Assembly (NCBI RefSeq): GCF_963675165.1
Contig: NC_087380.1
Coordinates: 4,968,071 to 5,032,070 of the forward strand
From: Halichondria panicea
Taxonomy: Eukaryota; Porifera; Demospongiae; Suberitida; Halichondriidae
Reading direction: 5' to 3'
Length of the DNA stretch: 64,000 nt
Part shown: positions 36,640 to 48,125 of the stretch, one piece after another
Layout: each line of letters starts with the position of its first letter
How positions within the stretch are numbered: the first letter of the stretch is position 1
Made by a program: the position numbers and the translations under genes
Notes under the pieces: generated by a model
Seen by the model: only the letters and a program-made list of their open reading frames with translations
What the model was told of the DNA's origin: nothing
Databases searched by the model: none

Positions 36640-36870
36640 AAAGCGTCATAGGCCTTTTAGGCATGTTTTCTTGGATTTCAATTTGTGGTTTTGCAAAATA
36701 ATGCTTCGTTCTCAAGTTACGGCTACTGAAGGTCATTTGCAGTCACTTCAGACTTGTGTGTAGCAAAGTCTGTTGGTATAACTTAGCTATTCTACATAGG
36801 AGTTAACTCTGCACCAAAACGCTAGCTGAGAAAAGAGCTGCAAAGCGGCACTGTTCAGCAGCCATTAATA
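36640..36870 (+). repeat. Dispersed repeat family A, copy 4 (partial)
   Basis: Carries GGCATGTTTTCTTGGATTTC, GGTTTTGCAAAATAATGCTT, GTGTGTAGCAAAGTCTGTT and GCACCAAAACGCTAGCTGAG. It lacks the head and microsatellite of the other copies. Confidence 0.7.
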
Positions 36871-37048
36871 AACTTTTGGCATCCTTTTTAGCAACAATCA
36901 TTACCCAACTCTGTTGCACCATTCCCTTGCATGCAAATGTAAGAAAGTTAGTATTTTGTATTTTAATAGCTAAATCCAGCTTTGCGCCTAATGGCTGACT
37001 TCACCACACTAGAACCACAAAAATATTGGAGAAAACATAAGTCAACCA

Positions 37049-37688
37049 GTACAGTGGTTTTCCTTACCTTTGCAGGCTATACTGCAAGAGCACTGCAACC
37101 ACAATGTAGTAAATATAGTATTTTGGTTGGCTTCTGTTATGATTGTTAGTAACAAGCCAACAAAATTACAATTACTTGCTATGGCCTGCAAAATGCAAAC
37201 TGTAACTGGTTTTAATTTGGCAATTTCAAAACTGCCAAATTAATGGACCTAATTGCTGTAGTAGCCTAAGATGTCAAATTAAAAATCGCCAAATTCTAAT
37301 AGCTCACTCGCCAAATAATTATAATAGCCGCTAAATGTTTCAAGTGTCTCATATTTTGTCTGACTGAAGTGATGGTAGCTCAGCTAACTTGTTGCTTGGT
37401 TCATTGTGGCAAAATGATATGAGCTAAAACTTGTATGTATAGCTATAGGGAGCGGAGGGCCTATATTTACTTAGCCTCGATCCCAGACCGCACTTCCCAG
37501 AAGGATTGCTGTGAAAGTAGAGTAGTAACCCCTTGAGTTGTGTGAAAAGTCTGCAATAGCCAGTATTTTACCCATCATTGATTTTTGTGATGTGTGGGTG
37601 GACTAAAATAACACAAACAGGTAATCACTACATTGTGGTTACAGTGCTCTTGGAGTATAGCCTGCAAAGGTATGGAAAACCACTGTAC
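37049..37688. mobile_element. MITE-like element with ~62-bp TIRs
   Basis: GTACAGTGGTTTTCC through TTTGCAGGCTATACTGCAAG to CCACAATGTAG (37049-37109) is mirrored at 37628-37688 with only a few mismatches. The 520-bp interior has no transposase-like frame. The high arm identity suggests a fairly recent copy. Confidence 0.8.
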
Positions 37689-38033
37689 AGTGTACACAGC
37701 TAGTGGACATTAGTGTCTGCATGTACACTATTATATCACTTGAGGTGGATTAGTTTACACTAGCACTTCCCTGTGTGTATTTGAAAATAAGAAGTGACTG
37801 TGATGAAATAGAGGATTTCTGTTTTGTAACTCAATTGTTGTTGTGTTCGCATGCATCCAAAAACCCACACCGTGTATCAGATCTGTTCTATATGTTGCTA
37901 ATACAGGACTTAGTCGACGTTACAATATGGTGGACCTTTCGATGTAAGTGGGCTTGATACTTGTAGCATAGCTTGTAACATCATAGCTGAGTATATAGTT
38001 TGTGTAGCATATAGCTTAGCATAGCTTGTAGCA

Positions 38034-38190
38034 TACCGTGTGTGGCGGGTATATTTCGAGGGTATAAATGTTCATGGTTTTTGCTGATCAAGCATCTACC
38101 GCGAACATTATACGTATACCTATGAATTTAATATCGCATGCATGCATGCTGCAGAAAGGCTGCTATTCCGCGAAAATTTATACAGTATAG
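38034..38190. mobile_element. Palindromic family D element, truncated
   Basis: Left end TACCGTGTGTGGCGGGTATA, then TTTCGAGGGTATAAATG. The interior is shared with the copy at 34012 (AATATCGCATGCATG, CAGAAAGGCTGCTATTCCGC). The right arm stops after GCGAAAATTTATAC. Confidence 0.65.
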
Positions 38191-38470
38191 CTTAGCATAA
38201 CTTAGTAAAACTTAAAAAGCCGTGGATTTGGCAGGCTCGATGCAGGCTCTCCTTTTCACTCCTGAGATCCTCGCTTTTATGCATTCATGGCACACACTCC
38301 CACACCCACAATGCGCTGAGGAATAGTGACATCTCAATTGAGTTGGCTCCTAGTGAGAGCCACCTATACAATAATATATAATACTTACATACATGTTTCA
38401 TTATTATATTTTTTATACAAGTCAACCTATATACATGCTTGCAAAAAATGGATTTGGCAGGCTGTTTATG

Positions 38471-39317
38471 TATCGTATAGCGGGTATACTCGGAGAGGAA
38501 AATATTTTGGCAAATCTAGGGCTACCTGATGTCATCGTTTGCATGTTCATTATTTCTATTAAAACCAATAATGAACTAGAGCACTACAGTGCAAACCCTC
38601 AGCTGGTGACATGATTATAAAGAAACCAGAAGAGTGATCGATATAATTATGACTGAGCTGTCTGTCTAGCACAGCAACTCAGGAGCAATAAAACTAAACC
38701 AGACTGGAGGCATACTGAAACATTTGAGAACAGAGTTTTAGTGGTATACATAGATTATGCACTGTCGACTAGGATCACAGCAAGGAGTAGGAACCTAGAG
38801 TCAGCAACAAACCAGTTACAATTCTAGCTTTCTATTGTAGTGACCCTTTTCCATTGTTCCTGGTACAGAATCATGTAAAATTAATATGAACCTCGAGAAA
38901 AGGACGCATGTAGAAGCTAGAGGCCAACGTGTAACTTCAAGCTTCTTTTTAGCTTTTGCTTGCTTTTATATGACAACGAAGCTTTAACATCGAAATCTGC
39001 CATTGTTAACTTGTTGTGTGAAGGCTATCCATGCTGTAACCGTAGTGCTATTGGCATCCAGGTAAGCAGACTCATAAATTACAAACAGACAAACAAACAA
39101 ACAAACCATACCCACTGGCCGCATAATAATAACCGCCTGCCCTCATCCCGTCTTAATAGGAAGTGGATGAGAAACTAATCATTGAATTTGTGTGGCCTAG
39201 TGAGGGTCGCCGAAACTATAATTCGCCAATTACACCAATCTCATATACGTCATCAATAGCCATGAAACATGTTAAAATTGTCAAACCTCATTCGCCAAAT
39301 ATACCCGCTGTACGGTA
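38471..39317. mobile_element. Possible larger family D element enclosing repeat B
   Basis: Left TATCGTATAGCGGGTATACT and right AAATATACCCGCTGTACGG-TA are inverted. Repeat family B (38820-39125) sits between them, so either a long element or two half copies flank it. Confidence 0.45.
38820..39125 (-). repeat. Dispersed repeat family B, copy 2 (reverse)
   Basis: Reverse-oriented relative of 7800-8065, with CCCTTTTCCATTGTTCCTGG, AGCTTTTGCTTGCTTTTATA, CTTGTTGTGTGAAGGCTATC, GGCATCCAGGTAAGCAGACT and a TTTGTTTG-type tract. Confidence 0.65.
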
Positions 39318-39522
39318 TTTAGAAGCTCAAACTGTACTGTTTACATATAATTATTATAAAACAACTGTTTTCGAATCATTGTGCATGGGGGGACAGACTT
39401 TCCAGAAAAATGTGGACTATGTAGTGCAAAAGTACATGAGCCCTAATTTTTCTTCACTCTTAGACTAATACGTGGTACACCTATTCGTATGAGGAACAGA
39501 CAGTGAAATCAATACATTAATA

Positions 39523-39856
39523 TACCGTATAGCGAGTATATTTCGAGGGTATAAATTTTCGCGGATGGACCATTACAAAGGATTTCGCGGATTTTATTTT
39601 CGTGGTCTGAGTTCCAGCCTTTTGGCGCATGCGCACATCAACATGCAGCTGTTACCACACACCGTTAGCCTCGAATCCAGGCCTAGCCTATAACGGTGAG
39701 GCACCTCTTATTGTCGATAGGTGTGGTCAATAATACTGAACACGCCTACTATTCAATAAAGATATAAATTTTCGTGGGTATAAATTTTCGCGGTAGAGGC
39801 TCAATCCGCGAAAACCGCGAACATTTATACCCTCGAAATATACCCGCTATACGGTA
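39523..39856. mobile_element. Palindromic family D element, complete
   Basis: TACCGTATAGCGAGTATATT, TCGAGGGTATAAATTTTCGC-GG at the left is mirrored by CCGCGAACATTTATACCC, TCGAAATATACCCGCTATAC-GGTA at the right. An internal second arm (ATAAATTTTCGTGGGTATA) makes it multiply folded. Confidence 0.8.
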
Positions 39857-41494
39857 ACCTTCCATCAGATTTAACCCAACAATGAATCATTATCACTATA
39901 ATTGAAAATTGAAGGCCTCCGTTAAAGAAGGGATTGCTGCACTAACTTACCTGCGTAGATCAAAGAAGCCCCAGCTACAATATGGACAGTCGAAAGCAAC
40001 TAGTTAGAGACTTTGCGCTCACTCTTAACAAAGGTTAAAGGTAGCAATCAATCATTGATTTCAATCATGGAGAACTTTTACCTCCGTTTTCTTAAATATA
40101 CGAAATGTGACCCACTGAGCTAGGGCTGTAATGCTGACCCTACAGTTGAACACTCATCTACCTTGGTTAATATTATAGTATCAATGATAGTATCACTGAT
40201 AGTCATTTTCATATACTACATCACAACGCCTCTCAAGCCAAGATTATAGATTATGACAAAGAGTATAGAATGCAGAATGCAAACTACTGCATGGACCACC
40301 ACTTGTGTCATCACAACACAGGTAAATATTTGAAGCTCAAGCATGCAAACCAAGACTAAACAGTCTTGTTTTGACACACACTATGCATGCAAAAACATTT
40401 TCTGCCCTGGTGATTAATCATGTTACAATTATGGGATAAAGTGTTTGAATACCACAGTCAGAAGGTCACAATATTTAAATTACAGTAACTGTATTCTTAT
40501 TACAACAACCCCCCTTGGCCCTTGGCCAAATAGGGGTCAACACCTTGCTATCGTAAACACACTACTTTTATTGTGTGATCTGCTAGCCACAACTGCTTAA
40601 TGATATGGTTTCCACATGTCTCCCTTTGGAAAAGACCCCATGCATCAACTGTCCTATAACCATGTTTGGGCATCAGTTATGGATATTATTTATATACTAA
40701 GCTTACTCAAATTTACACTGATATACCTACCATGCACACGAACAAATCTCGAACTATTAAATGTAGCTATTATAGCTAGAAAGGCAACAAGTAGACTGTG
40801 CAATTACTAATACGATGTAGTAAGGCTAAGAGTGCAATATGAGATATGGCACGAGCAACAAGCAATGGCATGGATACTAATTGCACGAGGGTGTAGTCGA
40901 GTGCTATTAACCTTGCCAGTGCTTGTTATGAGTGCTATTAATCCACGAGTAACCATACTATTGATTTCTAATCGTGTATGATGAAGTTCTCTGCAGTTTT
41001 TAATAAAAATTTCGGCCACGGCCGTCGAAAACAATACATTGTCATTGACAGTGTGCAATTTCTTGACAGGTAATTGCACGCTGTCAATGACGACGTGCAA
41101 TTACTGAACCGGATGTGATACGGGATTAATTGCTATACACTCTCCTGTCGCTAATACTGAACACATCATACGATTATACCGGTAATGAAATACATCTGTT
41201 ATTTCTGGCCTTGTATTTTAATACCTAGGATCTGTGTGGGTGGCTTCCACCAATGATATCTATTCACCCACTGTAAATGAAGGTTTATAAACAACAGCCA
41301 AATAAAGTCATAACAGGTCTACTATTTTTATCACAAATTACACCTATAATGTGACTTCTTTGCTGACACATCTCAGTCAAACAAAGTATAGTGAAACAAA
41401 ATATTGTGTGTGGAACTCCAGGAATCAGAAGGTAAGTATTAGCTAACTGCAATGGCACACTCAAGGTGGTGTAGTTTATTTGAATCTTGTACAG

Positions 41495-44400
41495 ATGATG
41501 TATCGATCTACATTGAAGGCCTCCATGACAATGAATCAATGCAACGTGGTGATACTGATTGTACTTAATCTCATAACAGTGGTGAGCCCAACTATATCTG
41601 AAATTGTAGAGTCTTTTGATGATTGTGAGACAAATGCATGCAATTCACTACTGCATCACAACTTCAGTAACAAACCGAGTGTAATTTTGCATCTACTTCC
41701 CGGAACGCAATATGTGCCCCAACACATTTCAATCACTAACATTGGTACCGTAGAAATCGTTGGAAATGAAACGAACCTACTATTTGAAGAATTAGGTGCT
41801 CTCGTCTTCAAAAATATCACCAAGTTAATTATGAGGAATTTGAAACTACTAGAGCAAGTTGCAGTTGATATCACCATGGTTAAGGATATACTGCTTGAAA
41901 ATTGTTATGTGAATGGAAAAGGATTGAAGAGTGCGCTTTATATCGCCAATGCTCACACGGTATCCATTGCCGACTGTCACTACACAACATCTCGAGGTGG
42001 GGCTTTGTCGGTGAAGGATGTAATTCATCTGTCGATTAAAGAGAGCTCGTTCAAACACAATAAAACTTCTAATTTTGTACTGAATGGGACAATTGTTCTA
42101 GAAAATATTCAAACAGCCATTATAGATAACTGTACTATGATCAACAACAGTGTTAACTGCCGTACAAAAGGTTGTAAAGGTGGAGCAATTACATCAATCA
42201 ACACACACCAACTACGAATTTTGAACTCTATATTTAAATGGAACACAGCATATGGTGTTAATGCCGTTCATGGCATAGGTGGAGCTATCTACTCCGAAGC
42301 AGATCAACTAGAAATAACCAACTGTCAGTTTGAAAAAAACAGTGCTAATTTTGGTGGATCTGTCTACATTAGTCAAGGCTCTTTAAGCAGCTCCTTCAAT
42401 ACATATAAACTGAACCAAGCTACAGGTGCTGGTGGAGCAATTTACATTCAAGGACACATTTCCACATCAATGGATCACTTCAACTCTAATAGTGCAAACT
42501 ATGGGGGTGCAATTTGGGCTCTTACCAGCAACGCTACCAGTTTTGACAACCATTTCACAGAGAACAATGCATCGTATAGTGGAGGGGCATTTTTCTTTAG
42601 TCTTGCCATGAATGGATTTTTTAAGAGCTCCCAGAATCGGTTTAGTAAAAACAAAGCTATTTCTGAAAGGGGAGGAGCTATATACATGCTGTTAACTACA
42701 ACTTCTGCTACAACCCATTGCTTAGAGCAGCACCAACGCTGTACCGATCTTGCTGGTATTTATCAAGGTGAAAAACTTTTTTCAGGCGTAGGCGTATTCT
42801 CTAGCTTCAATGATACCTATACGATGAATACAGCAAACAGAGGGAGTGGTGGGGCTATCTATGCTGTGACTATCACTAGCTATATTAAATCGGCTAGATT
42901 TATCAGAAATCAAGCATGGCAACAGGGTGCTGCAATTTCTCACGTCGGAAACTCACTTGAAAGTATTGATACTGAGTTCTCTTACAACAATGCTTGCGAC
43001 AATAGTACACTATACATCAATTCCGCCACTCTTGTGAGCAAAGATTGCAGATTTGTTAGCAACAATGGATCACTCTTTGTTGTGAATAGCGTCATTGAAA
43101 TTGATGGGGTTACTCTATTTGCGAACAACCTTGGTATTACAGGAGGGGCAATAACGAGTATCCAAAGTCTCATTTCTTTTGTGGGTAGTGGAAATGTAGC
43201 TATCACAGGGAACAAGGCGGAGCACGGAGGAGGAATATCATTGTTTGAAAGTCAATTAAATGTTTCATGCTCAGTAAATATTTCAAAGAATGTTGCAACA
43301 CATACTGGAGGGGGGATTTATGCATATCGAAGTTCTATCTCATTTCAGGCACGAAAAGAAGTTATCTCAATGGAACTCACCAAAAACACTGCTTTGTTTG
43401 GGGGCGGATCCTATCTCTTTGCTTCAACAATAAAAATATTTCAAGACGAATTTATGTTAATGAGTCGCTCAAGACTAATCTATTACAATAATAGTGCAGT
43501 GCTTGGAGGAGCACTGTACCTAGATCAGACATCAAAAATATATTTCTACAGAGTGCTGTCTGCTCCTGAAAACATTTTTGACATAGAGTTTTGTCAGAAC
43601 ATTGCAAACTATGGAGGTGCTGTTTACATATCAGACGATACAGCATCGAGTCAGCTGTGTGAAAACACAAAGAAAAGAAATTCTGACCACTCTGAAGCCG
43701 ACTGCTTTATTCAGATACTTCAATTAGGAACTGTTGCAGTAGAAAATCCACCGAGCAAGCAGCAATACCAGCAGCACGACTACACAATCTCTTTAAAAGA
43801 CAATGTAGCAAATGTGAAAGGGAGTGCATTGTTTGGAGGATTATTTGACCGATGTTCTTTGAACTATATTGCAGAAGACGTAACTACCACTACTGAACCA
43901 AATTATTACCAGGCAATCTACATGATGACATTCTGGGACAACAAAAATCTGAGTAGCCTCATAGCATCAAATCCTGCACAAGTGTGTTTCTGTACCAATG
44001 TACTAAACAACACATATAACTGTACTACAACAAAATTGATTCTATCGATGAGAAGAGGTGAAACATTTAAAGTTGGGATAACAGCTATTGATCACATTCA
44101 AACTCAACTCGCAGCAACAATAGCAGCTACATTTAGTTCAAATGGTGGTGTCGGGGTATTTAAGAACGGGCAGACACGTCAAACTATTGAGAAAACCTGC
44201 ACAGAAGTGGAGTACAATGTTTACTCAAGAGAAACAGAGGTGCAGTTAGACATCTATGCTGATGGCCCTTGCAGCAATAAAGGGCTCTCAAAGAAGATAT
44301 TAGAAGTGACATTCCAGCCATGTGAGTGCCCAATCGGATTTAAGCCAACAGAAACTAAAACTGAATGTGTGTGCGACTGTGATAAAGAATTGTATGGGAA

Positions 44401-46084
44401 TGTACACAACTGCTCCGTTGCTGATGAGACTCTACTACTATCAATGAATACCTGGATTGGATATGTCAATGATACAAACAACAACACAGGATTTATCATG
44501 CAGACTTGTCCATACGATTACTGCTTGGTGAGACCCATCAACATATCGTTTACCGCTCCAAACGGTATGGACATGCAGTGTGCTTTTAATCGAGCAAATT
44601 TACTCTGTGGAGAATGTGAAGAAGGGTTTAGTCTAGTTCTTGGCTCATCAAGATGTATGATATGCACAAATAAGTTTTTGTCGCTTATGATTCTATTTGC
44701 TTTTCTTGGTGTACTGCTTGTAGTGTTCATCTTGATCCTGAACATGACTGTTGCAGTGGGAGCAATACACGGATTGATTTTTTACGCAAACTTCATAGGG
44801 ACCTCCCAATCAATTTTCTTTGCAAATCACGAAACTGACGTTCTGAAAGTTTTTATCTCATGGCTGAATCTTGACTTTGGTATCGAGACATGTTTCTACA
44901 ATGGAATGGATGCGTATGCAAAGATTCTATTACAATTGACATTTCCATCATACTTAATCCTGCTAACAATCACAATAATCATTTTATGTGAACATTCTCA
45001 ACGTTTTGCGAGGCTTCTAGGTAGCAGAAATCCAGTAGCAACTCTCTGCACACTTATTCTATTATCTTACTCCAAACTGCTAAATACAATCATTGGAGCC
45101 TTGCAGTTCACATATATTCATTACCCGAATGGAACCTATGAGACTGTTTGGTTGAACGATGCCAATGTTCTCTACTTTGAAACTAGTCACATTCCCAGAT
45201 TTGTAGTAGCCTCTATCGTTCTATTACTTGGAGCGATCTGTACCATACTGTTATTTTTTGGACAATGGCTGCCGCGATTTTCAAACTGGAGAATATTACG
45301 ATGGTCTAAACATCCAAAATACAATGCGTTCATTGATGCATACCATGCTCCTTTCACTCCAAAGCATCGCTATTGGGTAGGACTGCTGTTGCTTGTTAGA
45401 ATTGTGTACAATTTAGTAGTGTCACTCAAAGCTGATGACTCAGTTGCTCTACTATCGACAGCTGCTGCTGCACTGTTTCTCATTCTACTAAAAATGCTAC
45501 ATACAAAGACATATAAAAATTGGGCTGTGGACTTCATAGAAAACACATTTCTTATCAACCTCATAATTTTATCACTAGGTACATTTTACATCAGAGAGTC
45601 TAGCAACAAGGAAGTACCCCTCATTGCTATTTCAGTAGCGATCACTTTCTTGGAATTTTTAGCTATTTTCTTCTATCACTTGTACCAGCATCTCCTTCGA
45701 GAGTCCAAGGTTTGGAAAAAACTGAAGGTGTTAGTACCTGTAAGAAGAGCTAATCCCAACATTATTTTGGCCGATTATCAACTACCACAGATACTGAGAG
45801 AGAGTGATCAAGACGATACAGATGAGAGTGATGATGAACCAGATCAATGTCCTGACTATACACAAACCGAAGATAGTTCAGCCACAAATTCAGTGAGCGA
45901 TCGCCGCTATGACCCACCAATCATCCAGTCTGCTCTGAACTTGAGCGAGTTACGATTTCCTTACATGGACATCCTAGACCCTGTAACCCCTGAGCACTAC
46001 AAGGGTACCATGAAGAAGAAAAAAAGTCCAACCACTCCTAAACCTGTAACAACCACTTTTGTACACGGACCAAGGCAAAACTAA
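41495..46084 (+). CDS. Intronless Pmp-like beta-helix, Cys-rich, multi-TM membrane protein
   Basis: One uninterrupted frame of 1,529 codons from the ATG at 41495 (ATGs at 41525 and 41531 fit a signal peptide better: MNQCNVVILIVLNLITVVS). Residues ~225-710 hold about 14 repeats of the type GGAIY/GGGIY with FxxN and NxA spacing, as in right-handed beta-helix/Pmp adhesins (NCQFEKNSANFGG, SNSANYGGAIW, NYGGAVYIS). Cys-rich modules follow at ~943-975 (CECPIGF, CVCDCDKELYG) and ~1038-1055 (CGECEEGFSLVLGSSRC). Residues ~1058-1400 hold about eight hydrophobic helices with conserved-looking loops (SWLNLDFGIETCFYNGMDAY, LLGSRNPVATL, FFGQWLPRF, DAYHAPFTPKHRYW). The tail (~130 aa) is acidic, then Lys/Pro/Thr-rich. 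Many N-glycosylation sequons. Function unknown; surface sensing or adhesion is inferred. AATAAA lies at 46128. Confidence 0.85.
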   Translation: MMYRSTLKASMTMNQCNVVILIVLNLITVVSPTISEIVESFDDCETNACNSLLHHNFSNKPSVILHLLPGTQYVPQHISITNIGTVEIVGNETNLLFEELGALVFKNITKLIMRNLKLLEQVAVDITMVKDILLENCYVNGKGLKSALYIANAHTVSIADCHYTTSRGGALSVKDVIHLSIKESSFKHNKTSNFVLNGTIVLENIQTAIIDNCTMINNSVNCRTKGCKGGAITSINTHQLRILNSIFKWNTAYGVNAVHGIGGAIYSEADQLEITNCQFEKNSANFGGSVYISQGSLSSSFNTYKLNQATGAGGAIYIQGHISTSMDHFNSNSANYGGAIWALTSNATSFDNHFTENNASYSGGAFFFSLAMNGFFKSSQNRFSKNKAISERGGAIYMLLTTTSATTHCLEQHQRCTDLAGIYQGEKLFSGVGVFSSFNDTYTMNTANRGSGGAIYAVTITSYIKSARFIRNQAWQQGAAISHVGNSLESIDTEFSYNNACDNSTLYINSATLVSKDCRFVSNNGSLFVVNSVIEIDGVTLFANNLGITGGAITSIQSLISFVGSGNVAITGNKAEHGGGISLFESQLNVSCSVNISKNVATHTGGGIYAYRSSISFQARKEVISMELTKNTALFGGGSYLFASTIKIFQDEFMLMSRSRLIYYNNSAVLGGALYLDQTSKIYFYRVLSAPENIFDIEFCQNIANYGGAVYISDDTASSQLCENTKKRNSDHSEADCFIQILQLGTVAVENPPSKQQYQQHDYTISLKDNVANVKGSALFGGLFDRCSLNYIAEDVTTTTEPNYYQAIYMMTFWDNKNLSSLIASNPAQVCFCTNVLNNTYNCTTTKLILSMRRGETFKVGITAIDHIQTQLAATIAATFSSNGGVGVFKNGQTRQTIEKTCTEVEYNVYSRETEVQLDIYADGPCSNKGLSKKILEVTFQPCECPIGFKPTETKTECVCDCDKELYGNVHNCSVADETLLLSMNTWIGYVNDTNNNTGFIMQTCPYDYCLVRPINISFTAPNGMDMQCAFNRANLLCGECEEGFSLVLGSSRCMICTNKFLSLMILFAFLGVLLVVFILILNMTVAVGAIHGLIFYANFIGTSQSIFFANHETDVLKVFISWLNLDFGIETCFYNGMDAYAKILLQLTFPSYLILLTITIIILCEHSQRFARLLGSRNPVATLCTLILLSYSKLLNTIIGALQFTYIHYPNGTYETVWLNDANVLYFETSHIPRFVVASIVLLLGAICTILLFFGQWLPRFSNWRILRWSKHPKYNAFIDAYHAPFTPKHRYWVGLLLLVRIVYNLVVSLKADDSVALLSTAAAALFLILLKMLHTKTYKNWAVDFIENTFLINLIILSLGTFYIRESSNKEVPLIAISVAITFLEFLAIFFYHLYQHLLRESKVWKKLKVLVPVRRANPNIILADYQLPQILRESDQDDTDESDDEPDQCPDYTQTEDSSATNSVSDRRYDPPIIQSALNLSELRFPYMDILDPVTPEHYKGTMKKKKSPTTPKPVTTTFVHGPRQN

Positions 46085-46087
46085 AAA

Positions 46088-46245
46088 CCAATGTATATAT
46101 ATTAGTGATACAAAGTTGAAGTGTATAATAAAGTTGTCTAAGCGATACAAAGTTGAAGTGTCTGTAAACGAAGTATGTAGTTAATTATTATTACATACTT
46201 CGTTTACAGACAAATTATTAACTACATACTTCGTTTACAGACAAT
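46088..46245. repeat. Direct and inverted repeats just 3' of the beta-helix gene
   Basis: GATACAAAGTTGAAGTGT occurs twice (about 46108 and 46144). A roughly 24-bp unit, TGTCTGTAAACGAAGTATGT, occurs once forward (about 46159) and twice in reverse (about 46193 and 46220), giving alternative hairpins. Confidence 0.75.
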
Positions 46246-48125
46246 TTTGTCTGCATGTAATCACAATGATGATAATGATGGAGCCTGCAGGATTGGTCAG
46301 GCACCAGAAACGTGGAAACAATTAGAAAGCAGGAGAGTGTCGTCCATCACAAAGTCATGAACATGCACACACGTACAGGCCAATTTAACAATGCAAATGA
46401 TTTTCATATTTCGAATAAAAGAATTAGTGTTTCGCTGACACCAGTCCTCACGATATACCATGCATACATATAATGATCCAGTAACTAGACCTCTGAATAT
46501 AGCTTGAATAAAATAATGACTATAAATGTTCACGTCTTAGTTAAAACTTCCTAATACAGTCATCATCATTAATATTGCAGTGATCCAGACATAAGTAGAA
46601 AGTCCAAAATTTCGTATGTTTTCTCAGTAAGATTGGATTGACACACAGCTTTTTGGTACTTTCCCTGTTTAAATAAAAATATTACTGAGGTCTTATACTC
46701 CACATTATACACATTTCAAATGTTTTTCCAGTTGCGTGTATGTATGCATACATACTGCACACTCGGAGTGTACAGTATTTATGGTGTATGTCATAATTAT
46801 GGAGGTAATAAATGCAAGCAGAATAATTGAGGGGCACAGTGCTCAAATAGTATCAACCACAATCACAGGCCCTCAGCTATAGAGCCACTTTTACTAAATA
46901 TGCATAGATCTACATGCATAGGAAGTTAACACCCCTAATGTGCATTTTTCTGGCTTAACATTGATCCTCAGGATGAAGGGATATGAGCATAGATCTATGC
47001 TGTGAGGCAATGTAATTTCTACTTAGAATGTACACTGCCTACAGCATCCTATTGGTAAGTTGTTTTTTATGAGTGTAACTGCACATGTATACATACAGAG
47101 CATGTATATCCATGTAACGATAAAATAGTAAAGATATGCTGTATTTTAAGTATGTAAAAGCAATTTGTCTCATCGTAATAAATTTGAGTTGTTGATTTTT
47201 TTTTTGAAAATTGGGTATACCGGGGGAGGGGGCAGAAGTAATCTCAAAAATAAGTGATTTTAGAGGAATATCTATGTGTTAAAACAGTTGCCAGTGGCCT
47301 CTGTAAGTCGGTCTCAGCACTCGTAAGCACCGACAAAACAGGGTTCTCTTAAAGAAGAGAAATTGCTGTAAAATTCTGTTGCCTTGGGAACACGGAGAGG
47401 CTGGAACCACTTAAACTTGTTTAACCGAAACTTCTAGCTGGCTACTATATCTAGTTTTGGTGTCTGTAAACTTTAAAGAGGTGATTAAATTTTCATGGTC
47501 TTACCTAGAGGCTAGCACAAGAGCACTGATTGATATTATCTCTGCTTCTGAGCACTACGCTAGAAGTATTCTGCACAAGTGTTTTAAAAAGCCACTATCA
47601 GTGCTAAGTGGTTCCAGTTTCCTCTATGTCGTGAAATGTACGTTCATTTCATAAGGGTTCCAGTTTCCTCTATGTCGTGAAATGTACATTCATTTCCATA
47701 AGAGAGCAGTAACTACTTTTTGCTGTTGTACAAGTGATGGTTGATGCTTATTGTTGTATAAAAAAAGAACTCCAAGTAACACAGTTGTGTGAAGCAATAG
47801 CGTGTAAGTGTCAGCAACACCCTCCTCACATAACAAAAAAAAAATTCACTACATGCATGGCACAGTTGTATTCCGTATCTCCAGGAGCATGTATTGACAG
47901 TTGTATTCCGTATCTCCAGGAGCATGTATTGGACATTTGAGATTGTACATGTATCAAATTCCTTGAAGGTATCTATCTGATATCTGGTGGCATCTAACAT
48001 ACTGTGTGGAGTGTGGGTGTGATGTATGCACCATCTATAAAAGGGCTATACTCTGGCTATATCAATATAGCTGAATCTGAGTTTACTTAGTTCTGAAGGA
48101 CCAAAATTGACTGACTGCCTTTAGC
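46246..48125. other. Intergenic region with two short tandem duplications
   Basis: No exon supported. A 46-bp direct duplication, starting GTTCCAGTTTCCTCTATGTC, spans about 47611-47702. A 35-bp duplication, CAGTTGTATTCCGTATCTCC onward, spans about 47863-47932. The promoter of the adhesion GPCR should lie near 48000-48100. Confidence 0.5.

Larger units (their letters stand above)
35741..41494. other. Repeat-rich gene-free region
   Basis: 5.7 kb with no exon I can support. It holds at least six inverted-repeat elements and two dispersed repeats, listed separately. A small perfect stem, CCAAGGGCG / CGCCCTTGG (36050-36072, 5-base loop), lies 310 bp past the COPE stop. The right end should carry the promoter of the beta-helix gene; an acceptor-like TTGTACAG directly precedes its first ATG, so a 5' UTR exon may lie here. 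Confidence 0.5.

Noticed and set aside
35741-41494. Search for transposase, reverse transcriptase or viral genes in the repeat-rich gap
   Set aside because: No DDE, RT or capsid-like motif found in any frame; elements here appear non-autonomous.
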